From Haemonchus contortus (taxonomy: Eukaryota > Nematoda > Chromadorea > Rhabditida > Trichostrongylidae): a DNA stretch of 64,000 nucleotides. Location of the stretch: contig LS997565.1 of the NCBI GenBank assembly GCA_000469685.2, positions 38,114,519 through 38,178,518 on the forward strand. Direction: 5' to 3'. Of the stretch, positions 1 to 11,699 are shown one piece after another (the first letter of the stretch is position 1; each line of letters opens with the position of its first letter). The notes under the pieces were generated by a model. The model was not told the DNA's origin. It ran no database searches and was given only the letters and a program-made list of their open reading frames with translations. The position numbers were made by a program, and so were the translations under genes.

Positions 1-1698
1 AATCTACCGCCCAGTGCAGATAAATGGGAAGGAAATACGCATGCGACTTGACACCGGTGCCGATATCACACTACTGAGCAATGCAGACTAGATTGCTATG
101 GGCCATCCGACGTCAGGACCACCTCGAATCACACTGAAGTCGGCCAAGGACAAGCCGACCAATGTTCGAGGATGACCAATTTCGTCATTGACGGTCATCA
201 CGGACGGGGTAAGTGTTACAGTGTTACGTTGCCGAAACACCGTCATTACTAGGTCTCGACTGGATCATCCAAGATGAGCCCTGTTTCGTCGCCTAACCGA
301 GCGCTCTATCTGTAACGTGTCCTCATCGACGCTCAATGCATTAGACTCGTCACTCACTACGCGCTTAAAGAAGAAGTTTCTACAGTTTTCACGCCTGGAT
401 TAGAACATTGCACTAAGTCGAAGGCCAAACTCACTCTGAAACCTAACGCCAAGCCCGTTTTTCAAAAGGCTCGCCCTGTTCCACATGCCGCTGTTCAAAA
501 GATTTCGACTGAAATCGATCGCCTTATGTCTACACAGGTTCTGACGCCCATCAACCACTCAGAATAGGCCGCTCCTATCGTAGCGGTTCAAAAAAAAGGT
601 TCAATACGACTCCGCGCGGACTACTCGATAGGACTGAACGGCGCACTTGAACCAACAGCACCAACACCCATTTCCAACTCCACATGATATTTTCACGAAA
701 CTCAACGGAGGACGCTACTTTTCACAATTCGACTTCGCCAAAGCGTACCTGCTACTGGAAGTGGACGACGATCAAAAACAGCTAGTGACGATCAATACGC
801 ACCAAGGACTCTTTCGTTTCAATCGCGTACCATTTGGAGTGAAACCTGCTCCCAGGCATTGTTTCGACGCTCTCATTGCCGGATTAGATGGAAATGCCGC
901 CTACTTCGACGGCACACTGGTCACTGGCAGGACCATCGCCGAACACAACACTCGACTAGACGCTGTGCTCCAGCGAATACGGGGCTATGGATTCCGTGTT
1001 CATCTCGAGAAATGCAACTTTTTACGGACAGAGATCAACTACCTTGGCTTCGTCATCAAGCATAAGGACGACGCCCTGACCCCGATAAGATCAAAGCCAT
1101 ACGAAAGATGTCTGCTCCAAAAGACGTAAGTCAGTCGCGCGCTTTCAGTTTGGATCTGTTGCTGACTCACTTCGATCCGAATCTTCCGATCACGGTAGCC
1201 GCCGACGCTTCTAACTACAGAATTGTAGCAACGCTATCACAACGATTCCCCGACGGATCAGAGAAGGTCGTCTACCACGCTAGCCGTTGCCTTACTACAG
1301 CACAGAAAAACTGCAGCCAGATCGAGAAGGAAGCTCTGGCTCTCATATTCGCTGTGCAGAATTTTCATCGCTTTGTCCACGGACGACAGTTCACGCTGAA
1401 GACCGATCAAAAGCCACTCGTTGCTATTTTCGGAAGCAAGAAAGGAATACCTGTCTACAGTGCCCACCGTCTTCAGCGAAGGGCCGCAATGTTACTCAAC
1501 TACAACTTCGCGATCGAGTATGTCAACACAAGGGATTTCGGACAAGTGGACGCTCTCTCACATCTCATAGCGTCGCAGTCATCAACGCCGGAGGACTACG
1601 TCGTCGCCAACGTAGATGTCGATGTACCGCAGAACTTATCGAGAACCGCAGTCATCTTCGGTCTCTGCCGAAACAATCCGGACTGCTACAAGAGCTGA
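1..1698 (+). pseudogene. Decayed Gypsy pol: protease, reverse transcriptase, RNase H
   Basis: This is the pol polyprotein of the Gypsy remnant. A retropepsin-like segment with the motif LDTGADITLLS is read at about 47-79 and is closed by a TAG near 89. Reverse transcriptase is read from about 390, with a TAG near 567 and a frame change before 647. From 647 to 1129 it is open and carries FSQFDFAKAYLLLEV and FNRVPFGVKPAP. The catalytic YxDD box reads YFDG at about 903-914, so the active site is lost. From 1108 the frame changes and RNase H follows (LPITVAADASN, SQIEKEALALIFAV, TLKTDQKPL, ending near YVNTRDFGQVDALS). Comparison with the family shows that about 50 residues linking RT and RNase H are missing between residues AF and SLDLLL near 1140-1150. 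No functional product is expected. Confidence 0.85.
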
Positions 1699-1930
1699 TT
1701 AGGTCATAAAGAAAATAAGTCTGGAAACTGGTCCACGATCAATCGCAACTCTCCTTACTAGCACTACGACAACCGACAAGATACTCTAACGACTGTCGAC
1801 GGTTGTCTACTCACTGCATCTCGCATAGTGATACCAGGATCACTACAACGCCATGTTCTTACGACACTAAATAAACCGGGATACCAATCCATTAGATTCT
1901 CACTTCAGCACAGATGTGCATTACATAACG
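1..1930 (+). mobile_element. Ty3/Gypsy LTR retrotransposon remnant, 5' end outside window
   Basis: The window opens inside the pol region of a Ty3/Gypsy-type LTR retrotransposon running on the + strand. Protease, reverse transcriptase and RNase H can be read in order, but no integrase and no LTR is seen before the similarity fades near 1.9 kb. Stops, frame changes and an internal deletion show that it is a dead copy. Its 5' part lies left of the window. The element lies upstream of the receptor array and its 3' limit is approximate. Confidence 0.85.
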
Positions 1931-3256
1931 CGAACATGAACGTCTTTTTCCGGGGGTAATAAGCCTTTCGCTAGCAGTCCCGATGCCACTGATTGATCCC
2001 GATGAGGCTTTTGAAAAAAGCTGACACTTGAGAGGATAATGACGGAAGGCCGACAACCTCCCTTAGCCTGTTCTTGAGTGAACAATGCGGTAACTGAGTA
2101 GTTTTTCGAGAAACCAGATTGTACAGATATGGGAAGCTTCCCTTGGCCTTCCATGTACAGATGACTTCTGACACTGGAGCTTCTCCCTTAGTTTTAGACC
2201 TTCCCCTTAGGCTTTCTTTAAATTCATCAGATGTGTTCTCTCGATATCAAGACGGCGAATTTTCAATATCAGTAGTGGGGTTTCTAGTGCATTCTCGCTG
2301 GAATCTTGTTGTCCAACTATGTTTAACACATTTCACTAGCGTTATAAACACTGCTATTCTGAAACCTCCGATTCCTTCTGCGCGATGGAGATGGAAACAG
2401 AAGAATAGTGCTCCTACCACATCTTAGGATCCTACATAACTTTTAGCATCTTAATTTTGTTTTACTAGTTAGAGAACTTTTAAACTTTTTCTAAAAAAAT
2501 TCGTAGCTCGTATACACCTTCAATCCTCAGCTATACTCTGGAATGCGAGCCCAGAGTGAACGTTAGATCTTTCAGGAGTCCCAGTTGTTTATGACCTATA
2601 GGAAAGTGTTGATACGATTGCGGAAAAGCATGGATAACCTTCCTCTCAATCCACGTGGAAGTCCATTACTATCATTATCCAGCTTCTCGATATTTGGAGC
2701 TTTAGTATTTATGCAAGCTAATAGTGTGATTTTTTCCAAAATGGAATCTTTTCCTTCGGACATGCCTCCTACTTCAATAATGCATTATATTGCTCGTCTC
2801 ACTCCCATGGTCGTCGGAGGCAATTGCGAATGACGGAAATTTGTGCCACAGCATTGTTGTTGTGTATTGAAAAATCTAATTCTATTTTCCGGATACAAAA
2901 ACTACCATAATCTCACCGCCTACAATATTCAACAAAAATGAGTCTCAATTCTAGAAGTTTTCAATTTTGCTGAGATATAATGATTATTTTTAGGCTTTTC
3001 GGAAAATTAATCTATAAATTAGTAAAAGAGCATCGTGAATGATGTCGTGGTTCAGAAGCTCCTTCTGCTCGAGTTGTTGCCTCCGATCATATTTCCTTTC
3101 CCATTTGAACGCACTCATTTTGTCACCAGCTGTTCTTTTACTGATGAATGGTGCACGATCGAAGGGAATTGAACGTGGCTCGAATTAGTTATTATATAAC
3201 GCGGCGACAATCTAGATTTTGCCCCTACCTCGCTTTTACACAGTATGTTTCAGGAC
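1931..3256. other. Intergenic region upstream of receptor A1
   Basis: No gene was found. From about 2.7 kb to 3.2 kb the sequence is paralogous to the regions before A2, A3 and A4, for example the shared stretch TGTATTGAAAAATC near 2865 and CAAAAACTACCAT near 2897. It is therefore part of the duplicated unit and the best candidate for the A1 promoter region. The part before about 2.55 kb has no recognised content. Short open frames here lack any family resemblance. Confidence 0.5.
2574..2680 (+). repeat. Dispersed ~105-bp repeat, copy 1
   Basis: This stretch, from CAGGAGTCCC to GGAAGTCCATTACTATCA, is repeated with many differences at 3680-3785 (GGAGGTCCC to GGAAGTCCATTACCATCA). One copy lies before A1 and the other inside A1 intron 1. 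The nature of the element is unknown. Confidence 0.6.
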
Positions 3257-6200
3257 ATGGCCTCCAATAGTAGTGAACTGCCGGATTTGACAGAGGAGTA
3301 CTGCATTGAGGTAAGAAATATGCAAGAAAAATGCAATCGAAGCAGGAGACAACGTTATGCACTTGTTGCTCTCACTATCCCAACACTCCATGCTCTGACG
3401 AGTTTCGTTTTCCCAACTCAAAAACGTTGCTCTACTTCTAACTTGGCTGAACTGAATTTAAATAAGAGTAGTAGTAGGAATAACGGATCAATCACGAAAA
3501 GAACTGATTTACGTTTATATAAAGACTCCTTTCTCCTCCCTCAGTTTTAGGATAGCTACGATCCGACCACAAAAGTAAGTTCTGCTAAACATGATGCTCC
3601 CAGGATTGAACATAATCAGGCACCCTGAGCTCCCACGATGCACGGTTCATCTTCATCCTTCTTGGTCAGATCTATCAGGAGGTCCCGTCTTTTGGGACTC
3701 ATAAGAAAAATGCTGATACGTTTGTGGAAAATTATGGATGAACCTTTTCCCAAATCAGATGGAAGTCCATTACCATCAGAATGTTCCCGAAAATCGCGTT
3801 GTGCCCACACAATCGCGCATTCGAACGCTATGACGGAAATGGCCTGAATGCCTAGAGGATGGATGCGGTAGCCGTTGCCGTGGAAATTTAGGAAGATGTA
3901 CCACCCCCTGTCATAGTTAACGAGTGGCAGTGGTTGTGAACGGAGACGAATGACTGACGAAGGCGCTAGTGTTGACGCCGATTCAACTTTTCTTCCTCTT
4001 TTTGTAGTAGTACCTAAATTTCTCCATAAAGCTTCTTAGAGACAGGGCCACAGAATGTGGCCTGTCAAGCGTTTCTGAAGTCGGATGAAAGGAACCACAA
4101 ATCTAGTGTTCAATTCAATCTACAAGCATTAGGAGTCTGTCTATTCGACAATTCTAGATTATCCTCAAAAATGTGTCCCACTTCAATATGGAAATAAGCA
4201 GAGTTGCTGTAGGTAGAGGTTCCCGTTGGCGATACCTCGTTAGAACAGGGTTTATACAGTAGGTGTCTGGTTTGGAATGGTTTGAGTTCGGGCTCGGATA
4301 CCTACAGTAACTATCAAGTATTTTAGCATGGAGTGCTTTTGGCTACTTCTCTTTATTATCGACTCACACAAACATTTTCTCTGATCATATCAACATTGTC
4401 TTCAAGCTATACAGTCTACTTTCTATGCCGCTATTTCAGCAAAATTCCATTTTTCCACAGAAACCTGAGGGTATGCTTTGATATTTATTTTTATTTTTAT
4501 TTTATTTATTTATTACTTATACTTAATATATTACTGTTATATTTATATTTATTGTAATTATATTTATATTATTATTATATTATATTATTATATAATTATT
4601 TATTGGACGGATGAGTGCTTTGAATAGGAATGGTCATTTGCAAACTTTTCTTTCTGCCATTTTATATGGACTTTCTACCATATCTCATTCATCAGAAGGG
4701 TGAAGGGATGAGATTACTTTCATTAGCAGTAGGCATTTCGGATCTCTACCAAGATCAGCTGGTCACTTTTTGCCTCTTTTTCCTGCCATTTCATGCTGAC
4801 CTTCTACCATATTTAATGGCAAATGGCAGAAAGAGACGTTTGCAAATTATTATTTATATTTGTATTTATTCATATTTGTTCACTTAATTTATTTTTTTAT
4901 TTTTTATTTTATTTTATAAAGGAATTTTTTTGTTTCCTGGATGATAAACTTTCGAATAGCCTAGCAAACACGAAGATTTTAACTTTTGCAGACACTATTT
5001 TTCTCCCTGACCATTTGCTGTCTTTTTTACAGCATCGTAAATATTATTTCGAAGGTAAGTCTTCACGTCTTCAAAAATTTCCTGTATACTCAACCTCACC
5101 CCCTCCCCCTTACCTTTCGGAGAACAAAAAACGAGGTCGAGTACCACGAGGGGGTTGTACTCTTGCATGCTCGGAGCAATTTCGTCACTATGTAGGCGCC
5201 CCAGTAAAAAAATGCAGGATCAAGTGTTAAAGCGTGCGTTCGACTACCATTCAGAATCGTAGTGGTGAATGGGTATGTGGACTAAACGATAGATTGCGGT
5301 GGCCAGCCGATGTACAAGTTTTATGCTTCCAGACGACTCTGGTACCAATTAATCGTCCTCGATGATATTGAAAGTATTGTTAGCTTAGACTGATAAGGAT
5401 TCCGGTTTCGAACTCGCGACTAAGCGTGTGTGATAGTGCGTCTTTTGTGCTACACCACGTCCGCCCTGAAAGTACCCCAGTACCTAACAAAAATTGATTG
5501 TTCGCTCTACAACTCGAGTGCTTTCAGGGTTGCCACTTGGCGCTATCATTTCTATACACAAGGCCATGTCAGATTTTTCTGCCAAAAATACTCTACGCAT
5601 GCATGACTGTTTCATATTTTTTTGCTTATAATATTTCCCAATTTATGATGACTTCTATAGTTATTGAAAGATGGATTGCATTCATATTCATTCGTAAATA
5701 CGAGTCAGGATATACCAAGCTAGGACCAACACTGATAGCACTAGCTGTGAGTTCAATGCTCCATTCTAAGTGAAGTTCATATGTGAATTGCCATTTGTGA
5801 ATGTTAAGAACACTTGAATGGAATTTTGGAATAGTGTATGACAGCCCAGATGATTGTAATGATTGGAGTTATTTTTAGATTTTCATTTCGTCTCTATTTG
5901 TTTTTATCCTTTTCAATGGGCAGAATTTCGATGGATGGCATGTGAATGGCCGAATGCTTCCATCGACTACGTACATTAAGACGAACATTGTGCTTTTCTC
6001 AATGTTAGGATCAAATATCATCTGCCTAATGCTTACAATCACTTTGCATCTTCTGACTCCAAAACGCCGAATACGGTAAGTAAGGACGTATGAACCACAT
6101 GAATGTGCTGTTGAAGCCACTTCTTTCCTTCGTGCTCGCGAATTTGGCAACTTCAATTCAATTCTAGCATGTCATTGTCGTCGAAATTCCAAAGGAGGGA

Positions 6201-7066
6201 AAATTTGATTGCTTCAAAGTTGTTCTTTTATATTGCTACTCTTCAAATGACGGCATTTTGTTGCTTACAATGTGCCACATTATATATGAGAATCTATCAT
6301 TCCAAAGATCCCATGTCTATTGCATACAAAGAAAGCGTTGATGTAAGTTGATTAGCCTCTGTTATAGTCATCTTAGACTTTTTTTTCTTTTTAGTGCTCA
6401 TGAACCTTTGAGGTCGGTTTCAATCGTAAAATCCGAAATGCTCCACGATTAATTCAAGATGAGTACCTCTCGGGATTGTAGGACAAAAGTGATCGAGTGA
6501 AGCCTTCCCTTCCAATGTATCACAGTCTCAGCAAAAGCGGGCTGATCCTGGTCTATCTTCCACAATAATCTGTCTTCGTGAACGAATTAGGATGCTTCCC
6601 ATCCCCGCCCACTCACCACTGAGTGAAATGGATAGCCTATCCACTTGGAAGAACTGAATCCTTCTATCAATGGCAGCATCCATGATGGGCGCGATTTCTA
6701 CCGAGTAAACTGGTTATTACGACTCAGCAAAAGCAAAAATCATCCAGATTGTCTTGAATGCAGCGCAAATAACGAATATAATTCCCACTTTTTGCCAATG
6801 TTTGCAAATTTCAAGAGAGTTTTCAGTTTTTCATCCTCTACACCTTAGCTATGCCTGTTCTGTCAACACTCTACTTTGCTAAAGTGAAACGACAGCGCAT
6901 CAAGGATATCAGAAATCATTTAGATGTATGCAAGCCATCGTACTCATACAGATTTATTATCGCTTTTCCTAGATCTCTTAATTTAATTCGAATTTTTTAG
7001 ATGAAGACAATTGGAAGTGATGGCTGGACGAACTACTTAACAGTGATTCAGAAACAGTGGAAGTGA
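3257..7066 (+). CDS. Receptor A1: Srab-like seven-transmembrane chemoreceptor, intact
   Basis: Eight exons: 3257-3310, 4327-4470, 4992-5054, 5528-5746, 5879-6075, 6168-6342, 6827-6925, 7001-7066. Their 1,017 nt join in phase to a 338-residue protein, with GT-AG at every intron. The start was chosen because TTTCAG ends 3 nt upstream, a likely spliced-leader acceptor. Exon 1 gives a short outer N terminus ending EEYCIE. Exon 2 holds TM1 and the loop motif FFHRNLR. Exon 3 is TM2. Exon 4 has a conserved Cys near residue 101 (RPCQIFLPK) and TM3 ending in IERW near 134-136, the DRY-like site. Exon 6 opens with MSLSSKFQRREN, matching the pre-TM6 loop of Sra/Srab receptors. Exon 7 is TM7, and the tail ends QKQWK. 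Nematode receptors of this group are membrane GPCRs of sensory neurons. Sra or Sre assignment is possible, but Srab fits best. Confidence 0.85.
3680..3785 (+). repeat. Dispersed ~105-bp repeat, copy 2, in A1 intron 1
   Basis: This is the second copy of the repeat at 2574-2680. It is absent from the corresponding intron of A2 and A3, so it arrived in A1 after the units separated or was lost from the others. Confidence 0.55.
3788..3935 (+). repeat. Dispersed repeat beginning CCGAAAATCGCG, copy in A1 intron 1
   Basis: The segment starts with CCGAAAATCGCGTTGTGCCC, continues through a run rich in CG dinucleotides and ends near a GTACCACC/CATAGTTA stretch. Related copies lie in S1 intron 4 (18255-18415) and S2 intron 1 (54086-54240). 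All three are intronic and in the same orientation. The family is not recognised. Confidence 0.55.
4634..4855. mobile_element. MITE-like element with ~30-bp terminal inverted repeats in A1 intron 2
   Basis: A left arm beginning CATTTGCAAAC and running to TTTCTGCCATTT is matched in reverse by a right arm from AAATGGCAGAAAGAG to GTTTGCAAAT. The arms are about 30 bp with a few mismatches and enclose about 160 bp. AT-rich sequence flanks both sides, so a target duplication cannot be judged. The same intron in A2 and A3 lacks it. It encodes nothing and is best read as a non-autonomous DNA transposon. Confidence 0.55.
5232..5467 (-). mobile_element. tRNA-derived SINE, family 1, in A1 intron 3
   Basis: Read on the - strand this is a SINE head with a pol III-like A box and a degenerate B box, then a body ending near CACTACGATTCTGAATGG. 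At least nine further copies occur in both orientations in the window. The copy is diverged. Confidence 0.65.
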
Positions 7067-7770
7067 TCTACATGTGATGCTACCGCGATTCCGATGGGGT
7101 TCAACGGAGGCACAGACACCCTTCAAACGAACACGAAAAGGCTGTTTTTAAAGGGGACGCGAAACGGCTCAAAGTGCTGGTCGAAGTGGTGGAGAGGTCA
7201 CATAGTGAAATGGAAGCACAACGGTAGCAGATGTAATGTACGAATGTGATTGTCTTGAGCGACACACAAATCTCTTCCATACACCTCTAATTCGCACAGT
7301 CAACCATAATTATGCAACACTAACAACGAATTAATTAGAGAGGAACGATAAATTTTGGGATATCTCTGAGTCATTATCTTTTTCATCACTGACGCTTCAC
7401 TGTTTACCATTTTCGCCATTTAGCCTCTCAGTAATAATACATTACAAACTGCTTCCTGATGTAACGTCTCAAAAGCGTCGTATTAGAAGGATCTATTTCG
7501 AGTTTCCGTGTTACTTTCCGTGTTACATGTGGCAAATGCGAAGGATATGTAGTCACCTTTTGAAAACGTACTCTGAGTGGCTAACTTCTCAAACAAACCG
7601 GCTGTCAGCACATTTTGTATGCTCATTGTATTATTTCGTATACCTCAATGAATCTTTGTCTAACTTGTTGACATAAAGAAACTGTTATTCCCAATAACAA
7701 GAAAGTCTCTGTTATTGAACAAAAACGTCAAAAAAAGTCAGTAAGTGTTCTATGATTAACGTGTTTATCA

Positions 7771-8715
7771 CAGTGGAAAGGTGTCGCGCCGTCAATACCT
7801 TTCCACTGTGGCCGAGGCCGATCCGCATGGCTGCTCGGCAGGGCGCCCCAGGTAGCACGAGCTAAGTAACCGGGGCCTTCTGCCCACTCGCCATGCTCGT
7901 ACTCAACTGCCACACGGACTTGGTAGGCCTGAGGCTGCCCCAGTCTCTCTTGCAGGCTCCTACGAGCTGGTACTACCTCCGCAGTACGCTACGGGGGTTA
8001 CTAGCCCAGCGCCGAGCTCCCCCGAACACTGGGCACTCTGTCCAACCAGGGCCTACGTACCATTCCCTGTGCACTAGGATGGTTGCGGTATAAATGGTGT
8101 TACCGACATTCTACGCATGGTCAACACACATTATAAAATACACATTTTATGATAGACTATGTATGATTCGGAAATGATGGTCAAATACGATTAAATGGAG
8201 AAAACACTATGAAAAAATACTTTGAGAAAATACTATGAGAAAAAGGCAAGAAATAATATACACAAATATAACCACACGTAAACTACGGTCTCGGGGCGGT
8301 CCAAGCTCATCCTCATCCAGGTCCCAATACAAGACATCCCAACTCCTTTCGGCTTTGCTGCTTCCAGGCTCTTGGTTGCTGTGGGCCATCTTTCCAGTTG
8401 TTCACGTCCAGCTTCGTACTACGCAGCTTGGAAGCACTTGAAGATGGCATAGATGTGGCGCTATGAGCCCATTGGAGGCTACGTCGATGTCGATGACGTT
8501 GAAAGGCACAGGAGTTGTTGACAGCAGGAAGCTACGGCGTTGACACGATGACGAATGAATGATGCAATCGCAAAAAGTGGCTAGAATCCGCCGCCGCGTG
8601 GCAAATTTTAGCTCTTTGCTGCTTACGGTGCCTTCCCGGCGGGACTACGGGCGCGCCACGGCTAGGCCATCCTTTAGGTCGTCCGAACGGCACGACAAAA
8701 ATACAAAATTCAAAA
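7771..8715. mobile_element. GC-rich insertion of unknown type downstream of A1
   Basis: The flanks match the sequence downstream of A2 (about 27300-27345), but the roughly 0.93 kb between them is absent there, so it is an insertion or was lost from A2. It begins at a hairpin (7771-7808) with perfect 12-bp arms CAGTGGAAAGGT and ACCTTTCCACTG. The inner part is much richer in G and C than the array. A related hairpin context containing GCCGTCAATA occurs near 10403-10418. No conserved protein is encoded. A Helitron-like or foldback element is possible. Confidence 0.45.
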
Positions 8716-8770
8716 AAATATGATGAACAATCTCATAAGAAATGAATATAATGAAGAACTTGTGCCTCAC

Positions 8771-8880
8771 AAGGTTGGCGATTTGTGGGTAAAACTTTGC
8801 CCTCGGCCTCGGGACTTGGCTCGTATTCGTGCATGCGAGCTCTTGTCCCCTACACTACCGAGACCCCGCTAACCCTCATA
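8771..8880 (-). mobile_element. tRNA-derived SINE, family 2, partial
   Basis: On the - strand it reads GCGGGGTCTCGGTAGTGTA, an A-box-bearing head shared with copies at 18575, 27390, 55295 and 59270. The copies near 27390 and 59270 sit at the same place relative to A2 and A4, so this insertion predates the duplication of the units. Confidence 0.6.
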
Positions 8881-8899
8881 TTCTTAGTGGCTGAGGATG

Positions 8900-9980
8900 A
8901 ATAATTGCATATTCAGTCTGGTAATTATTTAGAATTACACTTATTTGCTACAAGTACTCTGGAAGGATAATCTCAATAGCATTACTAAATTTCTGTGGCA
9001 GTGAGAAGACAACAGTACGTTGTCCCCTAACTCCAAACTGTTATACCAATAATCTTCAGGGGAATGTTCAGACAGTGGTTTATTCGGGGAAGAGGCAAAA
9101 TGAGACGCCCTCGGAGGCACAGCTCACGATAACAGTACTTTCCAAGGTTTTTTAATCTATTATGATAAAAATGTGGCCTCGAGGGTAGTACGTGAGTCAT
9201 TGCCTGCTCAGAGAACGATATCAACAAATTGTCACAAGGTTCCAAACGGCTTAGCCGTCAAGCACACCAAAAAGCGGCCGTGTTATGCGAATTTGTAGAG
9301 GCTGAACCATTTACAATTAAATGTTAAAAGGCCGATTAAGGGTAAGCTTTTATGAGAGAAACCCCGGCCGTTACAAACACAATTACAGAAACATCTTGTC
9401 TAATTCTCTTTCTTACTTTTTTTGGTTTCTTATATATTCCGACATCCACCGAATTTTCGCATTTTCGTGAGTATATTCTAGCAAGTTGTGCCTTCAACTT
9501 CATTCTACTTTTGTCGCATCAAGGACCACACAACACAACGTTACATTTCACAGAGCACCTACATACGTTCGCAAAGACAAAGACCACACAAATAAACAAA
9601 GCTGTAGACTTTTCTCAACGCCGTAAGAGCTTCGATGGACTTCTTCTCACAAAAAAGTGACTCTAACGTCTTTTCGAGACAGTCAATAGTTGGATAATTG
9701 ATCAGCGTATTCATATTATTGCGCTATGTTATAGTATTGTAGCTGTGTATTGGAGAGTTAAGCACAACTTTGTTAGCGCAAAGGCTGATTCTACCCTTGA
9801 CATGTATGTACAGTAACCGACAACACGTGTTTCCATAAATTTATTAGCTTCTAGCTGTTTTTTTTTGCTTAATGTGCTGCATATTGAAGTGGTTGCAAGT
9901 GTACAAGTATATGTATCGCCGTAATCACGAATGTTGCTGCCACGCGTTAACGATACTGTCGAGACAAATTTATTAGCGCC
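8900..9980. other. Duplicated downstream block of A genes, copy 1
   Basis: This non-genic stretch is paralogous to the sequences after A2 (27520-28680), A3 (47440-47735, partial) and A4 (59370-60530). Shared landmarks are GGCCGTGTTAT near 9269 and a segment around GAGAGTTAAGCACAA near 9753. Open frames within it (for example 9352-9660 + and 9027-9245 -) are broken in the paralogs, so no gene is called. Confidence 0.55.
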
Positions 9981-11467
9981 TCAAACTTGAGTAATTAAAG
10001 CATGAAATCAACAGTAACAAACAACAGTCAAAGAACAAATACGTATTTTATGCAAGAGACTTCTACCGTTATGATGATGCAAGAAATTTAAACCGTTAGA
10101 ATCATATAAGGAATTTCAACAGTTGGAAAATGATGCACAAAAACCCCAACCGAAGATCACATAAGAAACTCCAACAGTTAAGAAATAAAAAAGCAAGAAA
10201 AAGAAAGCACGAAATATCAATGGGTAAAATGAATGATGAAATAGTTAATTAAATGATGAAGTACTGCAATCGACGAGATGATATAAGGCGGCGCTAGAGA
10301 GCAATATAAGAAATGATTAATAACAGCTCCTGAGGGATTCCGATCGATAAAGTTTCACAGGGGAGAGGCGCAATGTTGAATGGTGCCCTAAGCGGAGTGT
10401 TGCCGTCAATATACCCCCGCTTTGGGCGCGAAACCGATATTTGATCTACTGGTGAGGAAGATCATATGACCGCGAGTGCAGTCGCGGCTTAACAAGCGTG
10501 ATATACATGTTCCTCATGTAGGTGTTATCTACGCGTGAAAATGTTGTTGGGGGCCACCCATCATAACGACAGTACATCAAGAATTGCGATGGGCTTGGGT
10601 TATCTATGCGTTTTTATGCAGCTTCAGCCAGGAAAATGTAGCTTTTCTAGTTGAGACTAAGCAGGGTAGGAGCCCCTGTGTGGGTGGGATGATTACCTCA
10701 TGAGAAAATCCAAAATCCCGGCTACCTCCGTACTTCTCCCTTATGAGAATTAGTTAAAAACTTGCATGTCCCGGAGGTCACGGAATAGCAAAACGTCAAC
10801 GGACTCTCCCCCCATCCCCCTTACCCCTCTCCTCACACAATATCATGACTACTGTCTGGGTGTCCCGTCTTTAACGATCGAAAACTTCTTTGATTATGTT
10901 CAAAACAGTGATAGGGAGAAATGTGGGAATCCTTGTAAATTGTAAACTTCATTAAGTATTCATATCACCTTGAGCTCTTAATCTCGCCTAAATTTGTTTG
11001 TTAGTTTTTTTCAACACAATTTAACATTTCTAGCAGTGGTGGTAATTCAAGGAAGCGACATGGTGAAAAATGAGGGGGCATCGAGGTGAGCAAGTTGTCA
11101 CCATTTTTTACAGGTATCACCTCACCCACCCCTGTGTTTCTCCTATACTGAAGCTTGGTATAAAGAGAACATCTCATAATGAAAACCGCATAAGAGCTCA
11201 AAGATATCCGATGCCGATTCTCCCATTTGTCTCCGATACGGTGTTAGTTTAACACAGATTGCCATTTACTACCGTGTTAATTTACTGTTATACTGGCTCT
11301 GTTATGAGTACCCCCCCCCCTCTTCCTCACAATTACATCTTTACCGTTTCAACGGAACTACGGTCAAATAATTTTACTCGAACGAATTTTTATTTTATTA
11401 GGTTCAACGCTTAGACGAAGATTTAGCGCTGCTCGGATACTAAATTTTTTTCTGCAATTACTGTAGA
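9981..11467. other. Intergenic region between A1 and B1
   Basis: No gene was found. About 10330-10740 is a G+C-richer stretch with a hairpin-prone core (GGTGCCCTAAGCGG paired against CCCGCTTTGGGCGC), resembling the hairpin start of the 7.8-kb insertion. The last 500 bp are paralogous to the region before B2, B3 and B4 and probably contain the old B1 promoter. A C-homopolymer lies at about 11311-11321. Confidence 0.4.
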
Positions 11468-11699
11468 ATGCGTATTCTAGAAGATTCAAAGGATTCCGAC
11501 GTGGCAGAGCAGTACTCCATTGAGGTGAAAAAATTGCACGATCACATTGGGCGCAATTGCTATCCCAGCTTTTCGTTTTCTTCACCTTAGTTTCGACGAA
11601 ACTTCACATTTTTACTCGAGTCAGTTTTAGCTCTGGTTGTATATCCTGCCTTATCTAAAACATTACGATAACTACAGTTCCTAGCGGAACATAATCCGC

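Noticed and set aside
9352..9660. 102-codon + strand frame downstream of A1
   Set aside because: The paralogous stretches after A2 and A4 are not open in this frame, and no domain is visible.
10620..10740. Stretch with TAAGCAGGGT and TGGGTGGGATGATTACCTC resembling the 3' half of 5S rRNA
   Set aside because: The similarity is short, the 5' half and pol III internal control boxes cannot be placed, and spacing does not fit a 5S gene.
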